Notes under the pieces: generated by a model
Told to the model about the DNA's origin: nothing
The model's input: only the letters and a program-made list of their open reading frames with translations
Database searches by the model: none
Shown here: positions 1 through 8,156 of the stretch, piece by piece
How positions within the stretch are numbered: the stretch's first letter is position 1
Layout: the number at the start of each line of letters is the position of its first letter
From: G963665495 sp963667575
Lineage (GTDB): Bacteria > Desulfobacterota > Desulfovibrionia > Desulfovibrionales > Desulfovibrionaceae
Reading direction: 5' to 3'
Length of the DNA: 64,000 bases
Assembly: GCA_963667575.2 (NCBI GenBank)
Contig: CAXXHY010000020.1
Coordinates: forward strand, 1-64,000
Position numbers and translations under genes: made by a program

Positions 1-27
1 TATATTTCATCAGAATTCTCCACGATA

Positions 28-884
28 CTAATCAGCAGCGCTTAAAGGTTCACTATTGTTAAAAACCATTATATGATGCAATGTAGTTTCATATATCTTA
101 CGAACTACGGTATCTGCGAGTTCAAAAAAATCGACATTTTCATTATGAGAAGCAAAATACTGTCTATTGGCTTGAAGTTGTGCATCCATATTTGCCGTAG
201 CTATATTGATTTTGCGGATTCCAGCATCTATGGCTTTCCTAAAATTTTCATCTGAAATACCACTTCCACCGTGCAAGACGAGCGGAATGTCTACAAGAGC
301 ATTGATCTGTTCTATAATTCCAAAATTCAGATCAGGTACGCCTTTATAGTGGCCATGGGCGTTACCAACAGAAATGGCAAGGGCGTTTATGGGAAGTCCT
401 TTGCAAAAGGATGCGACCTCATCCGGATCAGTGTAGACATGATTCATTTCCGGACCGCCTTCACTCCCTCCCAAGACTCCCAGTTCTGCTTCTACATCAA
501 TGGAATACTGCGCAGCTCTTTTGCAGATTTCTCCTGTCAGATATTTATTTTCCGCAGCGGATAAAGAGGAACCGTCAAACATGACAGATGTAAAGCCATA
601 AGCCATGGCCTTGTTTATAATGGCATCCGTACTTCCGTGATCCAGATGTACGGCTATATCCACTTCGGCTTCACGCGCGGCGTTAAGCATCATTGGAGCA
701 AGCAACTCCAGGGGCGCGTATGGCATACGCTTCTCGGCGAGTTGCAATATGACCGGCGTACGGGATGCTTCCGCGGCCTGTACGATTCCACGGGCTGTCT
801 CCATATTGACGACATTAAATGCTCCGACAGCCCGGTGTTCCTTTCAGCCCGGTGCAGTAATTCACGCATTGAACAAAGAGACAT
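28..884 (-). pseudogene. class II fructose-bisphosphate/ketose aldolase, frameshifted near N-terminus
   Basis: Zinc-dependent aldolase of the class II FBP/tagatose-bisphosphate/IolJ family, cleaving a ketose bisphosphate in the cytoplasm. Visible motifs are HLDHGST, EAELGVLGG, GNAHGHYKG and VLHGGSGIS, which carry the family zinc and catalytic residues. The body is open from about residue 27 to the stop. The first 18 codons (MSLCSMRELLHRAERNTG, start at 884 after an AGGA) lie in another frame. Adding one G to the run at 831-833 joins them and gives the expected A-V-G-A-F-N-V-V-N. Total length would be about 285 residues, normal for the family. It is the last gene of a minus-strand group with a ferritin-like protein and a semialdehyde dehydrogenase, as in some polyol/inositol catabolic clusters. 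The exact substrate is not known. Homopolymer error is as likely as true decay. Confidence 0.85.
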
Positions 885-983
885 GCTTGCATCCTTTCAT
901 TCGTTGACAAATTCACTCATGCCCGGCCTACGGATTAGCGGCATATTGGCAGCAGCATGAGACAGGCGAGGAAAACAGCCCCT

Positions 984-1414
984 CTATTTCTGTTCGTCAA
1001 GCATTTTACGATTGCGGGCGCGCATTTTTGCCGATGATTTCAAGACCTGGGCTCCGTCCGGCAAAACCTGTATTTTTTGCGCAGCAGTCTGATAAAAACG
1101 TTCCGCGCGCTGTTCAAATCCTTTGGCTGCTGTCAGCACAGCAGCAGCATCCAGGGCGGATGGATCCGACATTGCCTCGCAGAACTCTGCCAGATCCAAA
1201 TCCTCAATGGGTTCAAGAATCATTTCACTGACACATTCGCGTCGAGCTCGCTGCGCGTTCGTGAGGTTCTTCTTGCAATTCTTCACAAGTCCCGTGAACA
1301 GTTCCTGATATTCGGCGCACCCTGGGTTGGCGGCCGCGGCGACATAAAAGTCCATGTCCTGCTTTCGAGTTCTTCAGCAAAACTGAAAATGGCACCAAAG
1401 TTAGTGGAAGGCAT
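984..1414 (-). pseudogene. ferritin-like/rubrerythrin-like helical protein, one frameshift
   Basis: The long open part (from 1355) is a helical protein of about 123 residues. Upstream, an ATG at 1414 with an AAGGA site starts MPSTNFGAIFSFAEELES in another frame. Restoring one G at 1358-1359 fuses the two as ...AEELESRDMDFYVAAAAN. That matches the first helix of ferritin-like proteins, in which an E-L-E-x-x-x-x-x-x-F-Y pattern carries metal ligands. I see no C-terminal rubredoxin knuckle (no paired CxxC). The role is unassigned; oxidative-stress or metal handling is only a family-level guess. It sits 69 bases after the dehydrogenase gene and 99 bases before the aldolase, so it is probably co-transcribed with them. 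Confidence 0.6.
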
Positions 1415-1483
1415 GTTGGATTCCTTGTACGGCCGGGGACTTGCAACCGAGAGCCGGCTTCAAGTCCCCTGACCAGGTATTGG

Positions 1484-2937
1484 TTAGAACCAGCGCTGAA
1501 TAACGACCTTGGTGTCTGTAAAAAACTGGAAAATCTCCTGCCGTGTCCTTTGACGTCGCCATACATGGAATCACCCGATCCGCCGAAGGGGAAATAGCTC
1601 ATGGGTGCGGCGATGCCGATATTCACGCCCACCATGGACGGCTTGACTTCGTATTTGTATTTGCGGGCCGCTGCGCCATTCTGGGTGTAAATGCACGACG
1701 CGTTGGCATAGCCCCGCGTATTGACCACGTTGATGACCTCGTCGAGATCCTTGGGACGAATGATGCTGACGACCGGTCCAAAAATTTCTTCACGGGCAAT
1801 GGTCATGTCCGGAGTGACTTTATCGAAAACCGTGGGCCCCACGAAAAAACCATCCGGATATCCGTCAACCTTGCAATCGCGGCCATCCAGCAGCAATGTG
1901 GCCCCTTCCTCAATTCCTTTCTGGATGTAGCCCAGCACGCGTTCCTTATGAGCGGCGCTCACCACAGGCCCCATGGCGACATTTTCATCCAGGCTGTTTC
2001 CAATCTTCAATTTGCCGGCTGCTACAACGAATTTATCGACGATTTCATCCGCTTTTTCCCCAAGAGGGGCCAGGATGGAACCGGAAAGGCAACGCTGGCC
2101 TGAGCAACCAAAAAAAGACGAGATCAATGACGGCATGCCCGCATCGATGTTGGCGTCGGAAAGCACCGCGATAACGTTCTTGGCTCCGCCCAAAGACTGA
2201 ACCCGCTTGCCTGTTTCACCGCACCGTTTGTAGATGTACTGGGCTGTGGGAGTGGATCCGACAAAGGAAATCCCCTGGATATCGGGATGATCCAAAAGGC
2301 CGTTGACGATATCGCGCGAACCGTGGACCATATTGACGACGCCTTCCGGAAATCCGACTTCATCGATGATTTCAAAGATTTTCGTCTGGGTCATGGGGAC
2401 CTGTTCGGACGGTTTCACGACGTATGTGTTTCCGGACACGATGGCATACGGGAGGAACCACCAGGGGACCATGGCCGGAAAATTGTAGGGAGCGATCACG
2501 GCAAAAACGCCCAAGGGCTGGCGGTGGCCGTAGCAATCAATGCCTCTGGAGATGTCTTCCAGCGTATAACCGCACATGAGCGTGGTAACACCAGTGGCAT
2601 GTTCGACGTTTTCAATCATACGGCGGACTTCGCCACGAGATTCATCAATGGCCTTTCCCTGTTCGGTGGTCAGAACACGGGCAATGTCCTCGAAATTTTC
2701 TTCAAAAGCATCCTTGAGCCTAAAAAGGTAGCGGGCACGCGTTAACGGAGTGGTTGTACGCCAGCCAGGAAAAGCCGCTTTTGCTGCCTGAACCGCCAGA
2801 TCCACATCCTCGGCCGTACCATAGGGAACGGATGCGATCTTCTCCCCTTTGATCGGATTCCAGACATCACCAAAACTGGAAGTCTTCGATTCGACCCATT
2901 CTCCGTCAATATAGTTCTTCATCACGGGTAACGTCAT
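1484..2937 (-). pseudogene. mmsA: CoA-acylating methylmalonate-semialdehyde dehydrogenase, frameshifted near C-terminus
   Basis: Aldehyde dehydrogenase superfamily, MmsA/IolA type: oxidises (methyl)malonate semialdehyde with NAD+ and CoA to acetyl- or propionyl-CoA. The start MTLPVMKNYIDGEWV follows GGAGAG. The catalytic Cys lies in GCSGQRCLSGS, and GGAKN and FGGSGDSMYGD are typical of this subfamily. Near the end the frame is lost at 1537-1538. One added G restores G-H-G-R-E-I-F-Q-F-F-T-D-T-K-V-V-I-Q-R-W-F and a TAA at 1484, the usual C-terminus. As written, the frame instead runs on to 1225 through the next gene. Clustering with an aldolase fits sugar-polyol or branched-chain degradation. 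Confidence 0.88.
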
Positions 2938-3665
2938 GTAATCTCTCCTTTTCTTCTGCAATACACCTTCGAGGGCAATCACCGGAATGCACCTCCCGAC
3001 AAACATGGCGCGGTACGTCCACTATTTCTGACGCTTGCGACCCGGCTTTCCTTCCGTGTGCTTCACACCATGAGATGCCCTTGAAATCGCAGCAAAAGAC
3101 AAACCTGTATTTTTTGAAAACAGCCGATGAACAGTTTGAAAATCAATATTTAACCAAATAAATTAATATTAGGCTATTTTCATTTGACAAAAAAATTATC
3201 TTGTACAGCCACATGGGTATTGCTTTGTTTCGCGGACTCTCACCCGTTCGACCAGAGCATGTGCACAAGATACGTATAGAATTCAATCAACCGGATACAA
3301 AAAGAGCTTTTCACTACAGGATCCCGCTTCTTTTCGTCCAGACGAATATGAAGCAGATATATGACTGGTGTCAAATGAAAAGTTATACAATTTTAATATT
3401 TAAATATATGGCTATTTAATTTTCACAAAATTTAATCACTATTCAAGGATGTTACATAAAGCCAACCCGCACGAAAAAATTTTCACAGGCAACTCTCTTT
3501 TCTTCCAAAAGTTGCTGCCGTAATGGGACTACACGGAAAAAGTCAAAAAAAACCGTTGATGATCGGTGCATTACCAACCATCAACGGCCTGTTATCCTTC
3601 ACGAACAGGACATTCAGCCCGCTCGTTGATTACTGCTTGTAAGTGTTCGTTCAGCTCATCCGGGC
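2938..3665. other. intergenic spacer between two catabolic genes
   Basis: AT-rich stretch between the dehydrogenase start and the TPP-enzyme stop. It holds a terminator at 3545-3587. The short open frames here have no ribosome sites, motifs or codon bias I can support. No operator like the ATTATCGATAAT box of the nearby regulator is visible. Confidence 0.6.
3545..3587 (-). terminator. Rho-independent terminator of TPP-enzyme gene
   Basis: On the minus strand a stem CCGTTGATG...CATCAACGG is followed by eight T residues (plus-strand A-run 3545-3552). It lies about 80 bases after the stop at 3666. Confidence 0.8.
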
Positions 3666-5257
3666 TTAAATCACCGCTTCGATGAGATGCGGTCCCTTTT
3701 CCTTCAGCGCCTCGCTGAAAGCATCGGCAAGGGATTGCACGGAATCCACCCGCCGGGCCTTAACGCCCATGCCTTCGGCCAGTTTGACCCAATTGATAGT
3801 GGGATTGTGCAGATCCAGCAGAGCAAGAGCCCGCTCTCCCTGGGATTCCGCCTGCACCAGGCGCAGTTCCTGATTCAAGACCGCGTACGAACTGTTCGCG
3901 TACAGCACAGTGATCACGTCCAGCTTTTCCCGCGCCTGGGTCCAGAGCGCCTGCAGCGTATACATGCCGCTTCCGTCTCCCTCCAGGGCCACCACCTTGC
4001 GGCCGGGCGCGGCAACAGCGGCTCCGGTGCTCAGCGGCAGGATATTGCCGATGGATCCGCCCGTAACGGACAGGTAGTCATGGGGCGCGGCATTGGCCAG
4101 AAAAGAGGCGAACGGAAGCGTGGAGGTGATCCCTTCGTCGGCGACAATGGCATTTTCCGGAAGCAACGCGGCAACAACATGCATGACGTTCTCTGCGGTC
4201 AGTGTCTGGCCGGAAGGAAGTCCCGGTTTTTTATCAGTGGTGATCACTTGCTCTGCGGAAGCGTTGAGAGCGGCCACCACCGCGGCAAGGGCCGTACCGC
4301 CGCTTTCATGGGGGTGGGACAGCGTCAGAATTTTACAGGATGGCGGTGTAAGCCAATCATCCTGATCGGGATAGGCGAAAAAGGAAACCGGAGGTTCTGC
4401 GCCGACCAGAATCAGCTGTTCGTAGCCGTCAAGTCGCTGCAGAATGTCCTTGCCCCGGTAAGGAAGCGGCTCCACTTTCGGACAGCCCCGCCCCAAAGCG
4501 GACACGGGGAGCGAAGGTATCGCAAAAAAGCGTCGCCCCGGTCTTTGCGGCTATTTTTCCGGCCATTTGCAGGCCGTCTCCATAGAGTACGGAGCCACGC
4601 AAGAGAATGGCTGTTTTTTTTACCTGAGGATAAGGCTTTGGCCGTGGTATCGATGGCGTCTTGCGACACATCCGAAGGTCCGGCGTACAACAGCTTGGGG
4701 GACGGGCGTTCCGCCTCTGTCCAGGCCGTGTCCGCGGGCAGAATCAAAGTCGCTATCCGGCCAGGGCACTGACGCGCTGCCCGAACCGCCTGGGCCGCAT
4801 CGGCAGCCACGGTGCGGGCGCTCCTCGATCGGTGCACCCAGTAGGAAATGGTTTCGGCAAATCCTTTGACGTTGGAATTCAAGGGTGCATTGTACCGCTC
4901 GTGATATGTGGCGTGATCACCGACAACATTGATTACAGGCGACTGCGCCCGACGGGCATTATGCAGGTTTGCCATGCCATTGGCGAACCCCGGTCCCAGA
5001 TGAAGCAACGTACAGGCTGGTTTGCCCGCCATGCGCGCGTACCCGTCCGCGGCGCCGGTGGCAACACCTTCAAACAAGCACAACACCGAACGCATGCCTG
5101 GGATACGATCCAGCGCACTGACAAAATGCATTTCAGAGGTACCGGGATTTGCGAAGCATACTTCCACCCCGCTCTGCACCAAAGTTTCAACAAGCGTTTC
5201 GGCTCCGGTATACGTCTTATCAGCTGCGCCCTCCGGGCTGGTACTTTCTTGGTTCAT
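3666..5257 (-). pseudogene. thiamine-pyrophosphate enzyme (acetolactate synthase/benzoylformate decarboxylase type), two frameshifts
   Basis: TPP-dependent enzyme of the acetolactate-synthase-like family, about 515-530 residues when repaired. The start MNQESTSPEG follows AGGAG. The N-terminal domain has FANPGTSEMHF and a catalytic-type Glu (LCLFEGVATGAADGYARMAG). The C-terminal domain has GGSIGNILPLSTGAAVA and the TPP/Mg motif GDGSGMYTLQALW...N-S-S-Y. Two indels break it: an A-run of eight at 4614-4621, where seven restores ...GKKTAILLRGSVLYG, and a G-run at 4486-4489, where one fewer gives RFGAGCPKVEPLPY. The substrate is not clear; family members are often mis-called acetolactate synthase. 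The divergent FCD regulator at 5770 could control it, but no shared operator is seen at its start. Confidence 0.82.
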
Positions 5258-5769
5258 GATTGAACTCCTTTGCACTTTTTATTTGGCAATGGGAACATTC
5301 ACGCAGGTGCATCCAGACAGCAATTTTCAAAGTCATCTAAGCATCACGTCCGCCTGTCCCACCGAAGAAACAATAAAAGATCCTGCCCTTGTGCAGAGTA
5401 AACGCTATCCAATCTGCGCATATGACAGGAAGCCTGCAAAAATTTTTTATCACAATCAGCAACCAACTGCCATCACGGATAATTGCCCGATTTTCAGACA
5501 AGCTGTCAGCGGTACGCCACCAGTGGCGAATTGATCAGATTTCCAGAACGACGTAACTCCCCTTTTCCTGTTTTTCTGAGAAGCCAGCCCCTCCAAGGAA
5601 TTTTTTTTAAAATTTTATTTTATTATTTCAACAACTTTAAATGTATTTTTCCATGTCTTTTTATAATGTATTAAAATTAAAATATTTTTTTATAGCAGAT
5701 TATATACTTCCCCTCTTGACCATCCGCGCATCAGATAATATTATCGATAATAGATAAATTGAGCATAGC
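5258..5769. other. intergenic region upstream of FCD regulator
   Basis: About 510 bases between divergent genes, increasingly AT-rich toward the regulator. It contains the regulator promoter and palindrome at 5716-5751. No supported gene is visible in the rest. Confidence 0.6.
5716..5751 (+). promoter_or_regulatory. promoter and palindromic operator of the FCD regulator
   Basis: The -35 is TTGACC (5716-5721) and the -10 is TATTAT (5739-5744), with a 17-base spacer. A perfect 12-bp palindrome ATTATCGATAAT (5740-5751) overlaps the -10. The same palindrome lies over the -10 of the downstream peptide promoter, suggesting autoregulation by the FCD protein. Binding is inferred. Confidence 0.65.
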
Positions 5770-6414
5770 ATGAAAAACGAATTGATCAAGCGCGAAAGCC
5801 TGACAGAACAGATCAAGACCATTTTGATCAAGCGAATCATCAACGGTGAGCTCAGTCCGGGAGACAGACTCAAGGAGCTGCAGATCGCCGAAGAATTCGG
5901 TACGAGCCAGGCGCCCGTACGGGAGGCTATCCGCAGTTTGCAGGCTTTGGGGTACGTAAAGCACAAGCACCATGTGGGTGCTCTGGTAAAAACGTACACC
6001 AAGGAAGAAATTCTGGAAGCGTATCAAATTCGTGAAGCGCTCGAAGGGTACTGTTTGACGCAAATGGATAATGACACCCAAGGACTTGCGTCCTTGCTCA
6101 AAATCCAGCTCGACAAAATGAGCAATGCCATTGCCGAGAAGAATTTCGAGGAATACACGCGTGCCGACCATTTCTTCCACAGGACCATCATCGAAAGCTC
6201 CAATAATGCACAAATGCTGGAGATCTGGCGTTCTCTGGGCATCCGACTACAGATGCTCATGATCTTTATACGCACCTCACTGTCCCAGAACGAGGTCTTC
6301 AACATGCATGTTCCGATTTATGAGGCCCTGGCAGAAAACAATCGCCCGAAAGCGGCTGCCTTGTTGGCCGAACACTACAGAGATATCAGCCGTTACTGGG
6401 AAAATCACGGCTGA
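5770..6414 (+). CDS. GntR-family transcriptional regulator, FCD subfamily
   Basis: DNA-binding regulator of 214 residues. Residues about 1-75 form the GntR winged helix: KTILIKRIINGELSPGDRLK, then EEFGTSQAPVREAIRSLQALG. Residues about 80-205 are an all-helical FCD effector domain, including the D-x-x-x-H metal/ligand motif RADHFFH. FCD members typically bind a small organic acid and release DNA. It lies between the TPP enzyme (divergent) and the twin peptide genes (same strand). An identical ATTATCGATAAT palindrome stands over the -10 of both its own promoter and the peptide promoter, so both are likely targets. The effector is unknown. Confidence 0.92.
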   Translation: MKNELIKRESLTEQIKTILIKRIINGELSPGDRLKELQIAEEFGTSQAPVREAIRSLQALGYVKHKHHVGALVKTYTKEEILEAYQIREALEGYCLTQMDNDTQGLASLLKIQLDKMSNAIAEKNFEEYTRADHFFHRTIIESSNNAQMLEIWRSLGIRLQMLMIFIRTSLSQNEVFNMHVPIYEALAENNRPKAAALLAEHYRDISRYWENHG

Positions 6415-6438
6415 GCGGATGTGGCTGCTCAGTGTGTA

Positions 6439-6467
6439 TTGGCATTAACTCAATAATTATCGATAAT
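6439..6467 (+). promoter_or_regulatory. promoter with ATTATCGATAAT operator for the twin peptide genes
   Basis: The -35 is TTGGCA (6439-6444), the spacer is 17 bases and the -10 is GATAAT (6462-6467). The -10 forms the right half of a perfect palindrome ATTATCGATAAT (6456-6467) identical to the one at 5740-5751. It is 18 bases upstream of the first peptide ATG, so the transcript leader is very short. Confidence 0.7.
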
Positions 6468-6485
6468 CGATACATGGAGATTGTC

Positions 6486-6593
6486 ATGACTATTCAAATG
6501 CACAACCTGTTTTCCTGGCTCAAACGCGCGCACTACCAGCGCATGCTGGAATCCGCCGGCACTCACAATCAGGAAGTTACCCTGTATTACTAA
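6486..6593 (+). CDS. 35-residue peptide, copy 1, with C-terminal EVTLYY
   Basis: A 35-codon gene starting ATGACTATTCAAATGC after GGAGA. The product has a basic amphipathic stretch (NLFSWLKRAHYQRML) and ends HNQEVTLYY-stop. Its neighbour at 6682 encodes a peptide with 27 of 35 residues the same. About eleven codons differ only synonymously, the signature of selection on protein sequence, so I believe both are translated. E-V-T-L-Y equals the Glu-x-x-x-Tyr core of PqqA, the precursor of the cofactor PQQ, but no PqqB-E-like genes lie in this window. It could be a modified-peptide precursor, a signal or small membrane-active peptide, or a leader. It has its own promoter under the FCD operator. 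Confidence 0.75.
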   Translation: MTIQMHNLFSWLKRAHYQRMLESAGTHNQEVTLYY

Positions 6594-6604
6594 CAACGAC
6601 ACCG

Positions 6605-6633
6605 CGAGGTAATGAGCTGTAAAAGCTCCCTCG
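6605..6633 (+). other. hairpin between the two peptide genes
   Basis: Two stacked stems, CGAGG/CCTCG outer and GAGCT/AGCTC inner, with a GTAAA loop and a TAAT bulge. No T-run follows. It may be an mRNA processing or stabilising element, or it may set the ratio between the two peptides. Confidence 0.5.
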
Positions 6634-6681
6634 TGTCAATATATACAACCATTACCAATATCGAATTATAGGGAGATAATC

Positions 6682-6789
6682 ATGGCCGCACAAATGCACA
6701 ACTTGTTTTCCTGGCTTAAACGTACGCACTATCAGTGTATGCTCAATTCCGCAGATGTTCACAACCAAGAAGTGACTATCTACTACTAA
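6682..6789 (+). CDS. 35-residue peptide, copy 2, with C-terminal EVTIYY
   Basis: Paralogue of the peptide at 6486, the same length, with GGGAG seven bases before ATG. Conserved with copy 1 are QMHNLFSWLKR, HYQ, ML, SA and HNQEVT-YY. Replaced residues are T2A, I3A, A15T, R19C, E22N, G25D, T26V and L33I. The C-terminal E-V-T-x-Y-Y, both His residues and the Trp are kept, so these are likely functional. The gene ends 157 bases before a very strong terminator. It is too short for ordinary gene callers. Function is unknown. The new Cys at residue 19 is the main chemical difference from copy 1. Confidence 0.75.
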   Translation: MAAQMHNLFSWLKRTHYQCMLNSADVHNQEVTIYY

Positions 6790-7279
6790 GAATTCTGCAG
6801 CCGGAAATCGGGTCAGCCGTCCTGTGAGACAACGTCCTCCAGGTCGGATCGGACCGGCCCGAATTCTTCCAGATCCGCTTCGGCTATCCTGCCGATGCCC
6901 TGGCGACTGCAAGACTCCATCCTCATCACCACTTCTCAATACGGGGCCTGGGGCACGAAGATATCTTCGTGCCCCAGGTCTTTTTTAATGCCTGGCCGCT
7001 CCTGGACTTTAATTCTTACGCAGGAACATTCCTCAGCCATCAAGTATTTTCAAACCAAGTTGAAAATCCACAACTCGGTAACGTAATTTTTTTTTGCACC
7101 GGCAGCTTCCGTACCTCCGGACAATCGCCCTGCCGTCCGCTCGCTGTGCGGCAGTTTTCCTCGGCATAACCTCTCTCATCAATCTAGTTTGTTCTTTTTT
7201 TCTTTTAATATTTAAATAGTTGCCGTTTTTATCCTGCAAGCGTAGACAGATAGAATCAAAAAAAATCTGGAGGATATAG
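6790..7279. other. spacer with coding-like remnant, terminator and AT-rich leader
   Basis: 6795-6946 is GC-rich. In one plus frame it reads like coding sequence with G/C third positions (...RPEFFQIRFGYPADALAT...), but it has no start and one internal TGA, so it may be a gene remnant. 6947-6986 is a terminator. 6990-7279 is mixed and then AT-rich, leading to the DUF202 genes, with no supported gene. Confidence 0.45.
6947..6986 (+). terminator. very strong Rho-independent terminator
   Basis: A perfect 32-bp palindrome (6947-6978, arms starting CCTGGGGCACGAAG) is followed within two bases by TTTTTT (6981-6986). It closes the twin-peptide transcription unit. Confidence 0.88.
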
Positions 7280-7645
7280 ATGACTGAAGAGGGTAAAGGA
7301 ACGGATCAGGACCCAAGCGTACTTTTGGCAGCCGAACGTACGTTCATGGCCTGGAACCGCACCTGTCTTTCTTTTATGGCTTTTGGTTTTATAATTGAAC
7401 GCTTCGGAATTTTCGTTCATAACGGTAGTATTCAGGATGGCGCTTTTGTTGCTCAGGGCCCGACCTTCTGGGTTGGCATATTTTTCATCATGCTGGGAGC
7501 AGTGATCGCGGCAACCTCTTTTTTTCAGTACCGACGCACTTTCATGGAGCTTAACCATATACAACGGAAGAATACATTCGCCAGTCATATGATGCTGCTG
7601 GCTCAAATCTTCAAAGCCGTTTTCGGCCTAGCCGGGAGAAATTAG
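7280..7645 (+). CDS. DUF202 (YidH-type) membrane protein, copy 1
   Basis: Membrane protein of 121 residues. The DUF202 signature is at the start (DPSVLLAAERTFMAWNRTCL), followed by membrane segments at about 32-50, 67-90 and 105-120. The start follows GGAGG. The stop TAG is directly followed by the ATG of a paralogue, so the pair is translationally coupled. The function of DUF202 proteins is unsettled. In this copy the third helix ends right after GLAGRN, so it is slightly shorter than its partner. Confidence 0.85.
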   Translation: MTEEGKGTDQDPSVLLAAERTFMAWNRTCLSFMAFGFIIERFGIFVHNGSIQDGAFVAQGPTFWVGIFFIMLGAVIAATSFFQYRRTFMELNHIQRKNTFASHMMLLAQIFKAVFGLAGRN

Positions 7646-8029
7646 ATGGACGAATGCTCAAAAAAGGCGGCAGAGGATCCCCGGGTTCTGTTCGCAGCCG
7701 AGCGTACGCTGCTGGCCTGGAACCGAACCTGTCTTTCCTTCATGGCCTTTGGCTTTATTATCGAACGCTTCGGCATTTTTGTTCACAATGATCACATCCA
7801 CGATGGCACTCTCCTGGACAAAGGCCCTGCATTCTGGGTAGGCATCGCCTTTTTCCTGCTGGGAGTCATCATCGCGACAACCTCGCTCTTTCAATACAGG
7901 CATATTTTCAAGACGCTCAAACATATAGAAATCAGCGACAAATTGAATCTCAAGATGGGACTGGTGGCCATAACCTTTACGGCAGTTTTCGGTGTGGCCA
8001 TGATTTTGTTCCTTTTTCTGACCACATAA
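7646..8029 (+). CDS. DUF202 (YidH-type) membrane protein, copy 2
   Basis: Membrane protein of 127 residues, strongly similar to the gene just upstream (shared AAERT-AWNRTCLSFMAFGFIIERFGIFVHN). It has three predicted membrane segments, the last ending ILFLFLTT. It begins immediately after the TAG of copy 1 with no visible Shine-Dalgarno of its own, implying coupling. Tandem DUF202 genes may make a hetero-oligomer; that is inference. Confidence 0.85.
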   Translation: MDECSKKAAEDPRVLFAAERTLLAWNRTCLSFMAFGFIIERFGIFVHNDHIHDGTLLDKGPAFWVGIAFFLLGVIIATTSLFQYRHIFKTLKHIEISDKLNLKMGLVAITFTAVFGVAMILFLFLTT

Positions 8030-8038
8030 TACGTACGG

Positions 8039-8064
8039 GCTGCCTTGCGGCACTGCAAGGCAGC
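8039..8064. other. hairpin between convergent DUF202 and chemoreceptor genes
   Basis: A perfect ten-base stem (GCTGCCTTGC/GCAAGGCAGC) with a six-base loop and no T-run on either side. It probably protects 3' ends or is a weak bidirectional terminator. Confidence 0.5.
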
Positions 8065-8156
8065 CTGCTAACGACGAAAATCTCTCCCCGGCAACCACGT
8101 ATCGCTTTCAACATATTCCCGCCATCCGGGCGCAACTGTTGCCTCGCGGAACTGGC

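Noticed and set aside
1225..1483. C-terminal extension of the dehydrogenase
   Set aside because: It exists only because of the G deletion at 1537-1538; the restored frame stops at 1484 with the normal family ending.
3687..4772. 361-codon plus-strand open frame
   Set aside because: Antisense to the frameshifted TPP enzyme; its length is a by-product of that gene's codon use.
6486..6789. Calling the twin peptides PqqA and assigning PQQ synthesis
   Set aside because: Only the short E-V-T-x-Y motif matches; the peptides are longer than most PqqA, the motif is at the very C-terminus, and no pqqBCDE genes are present.
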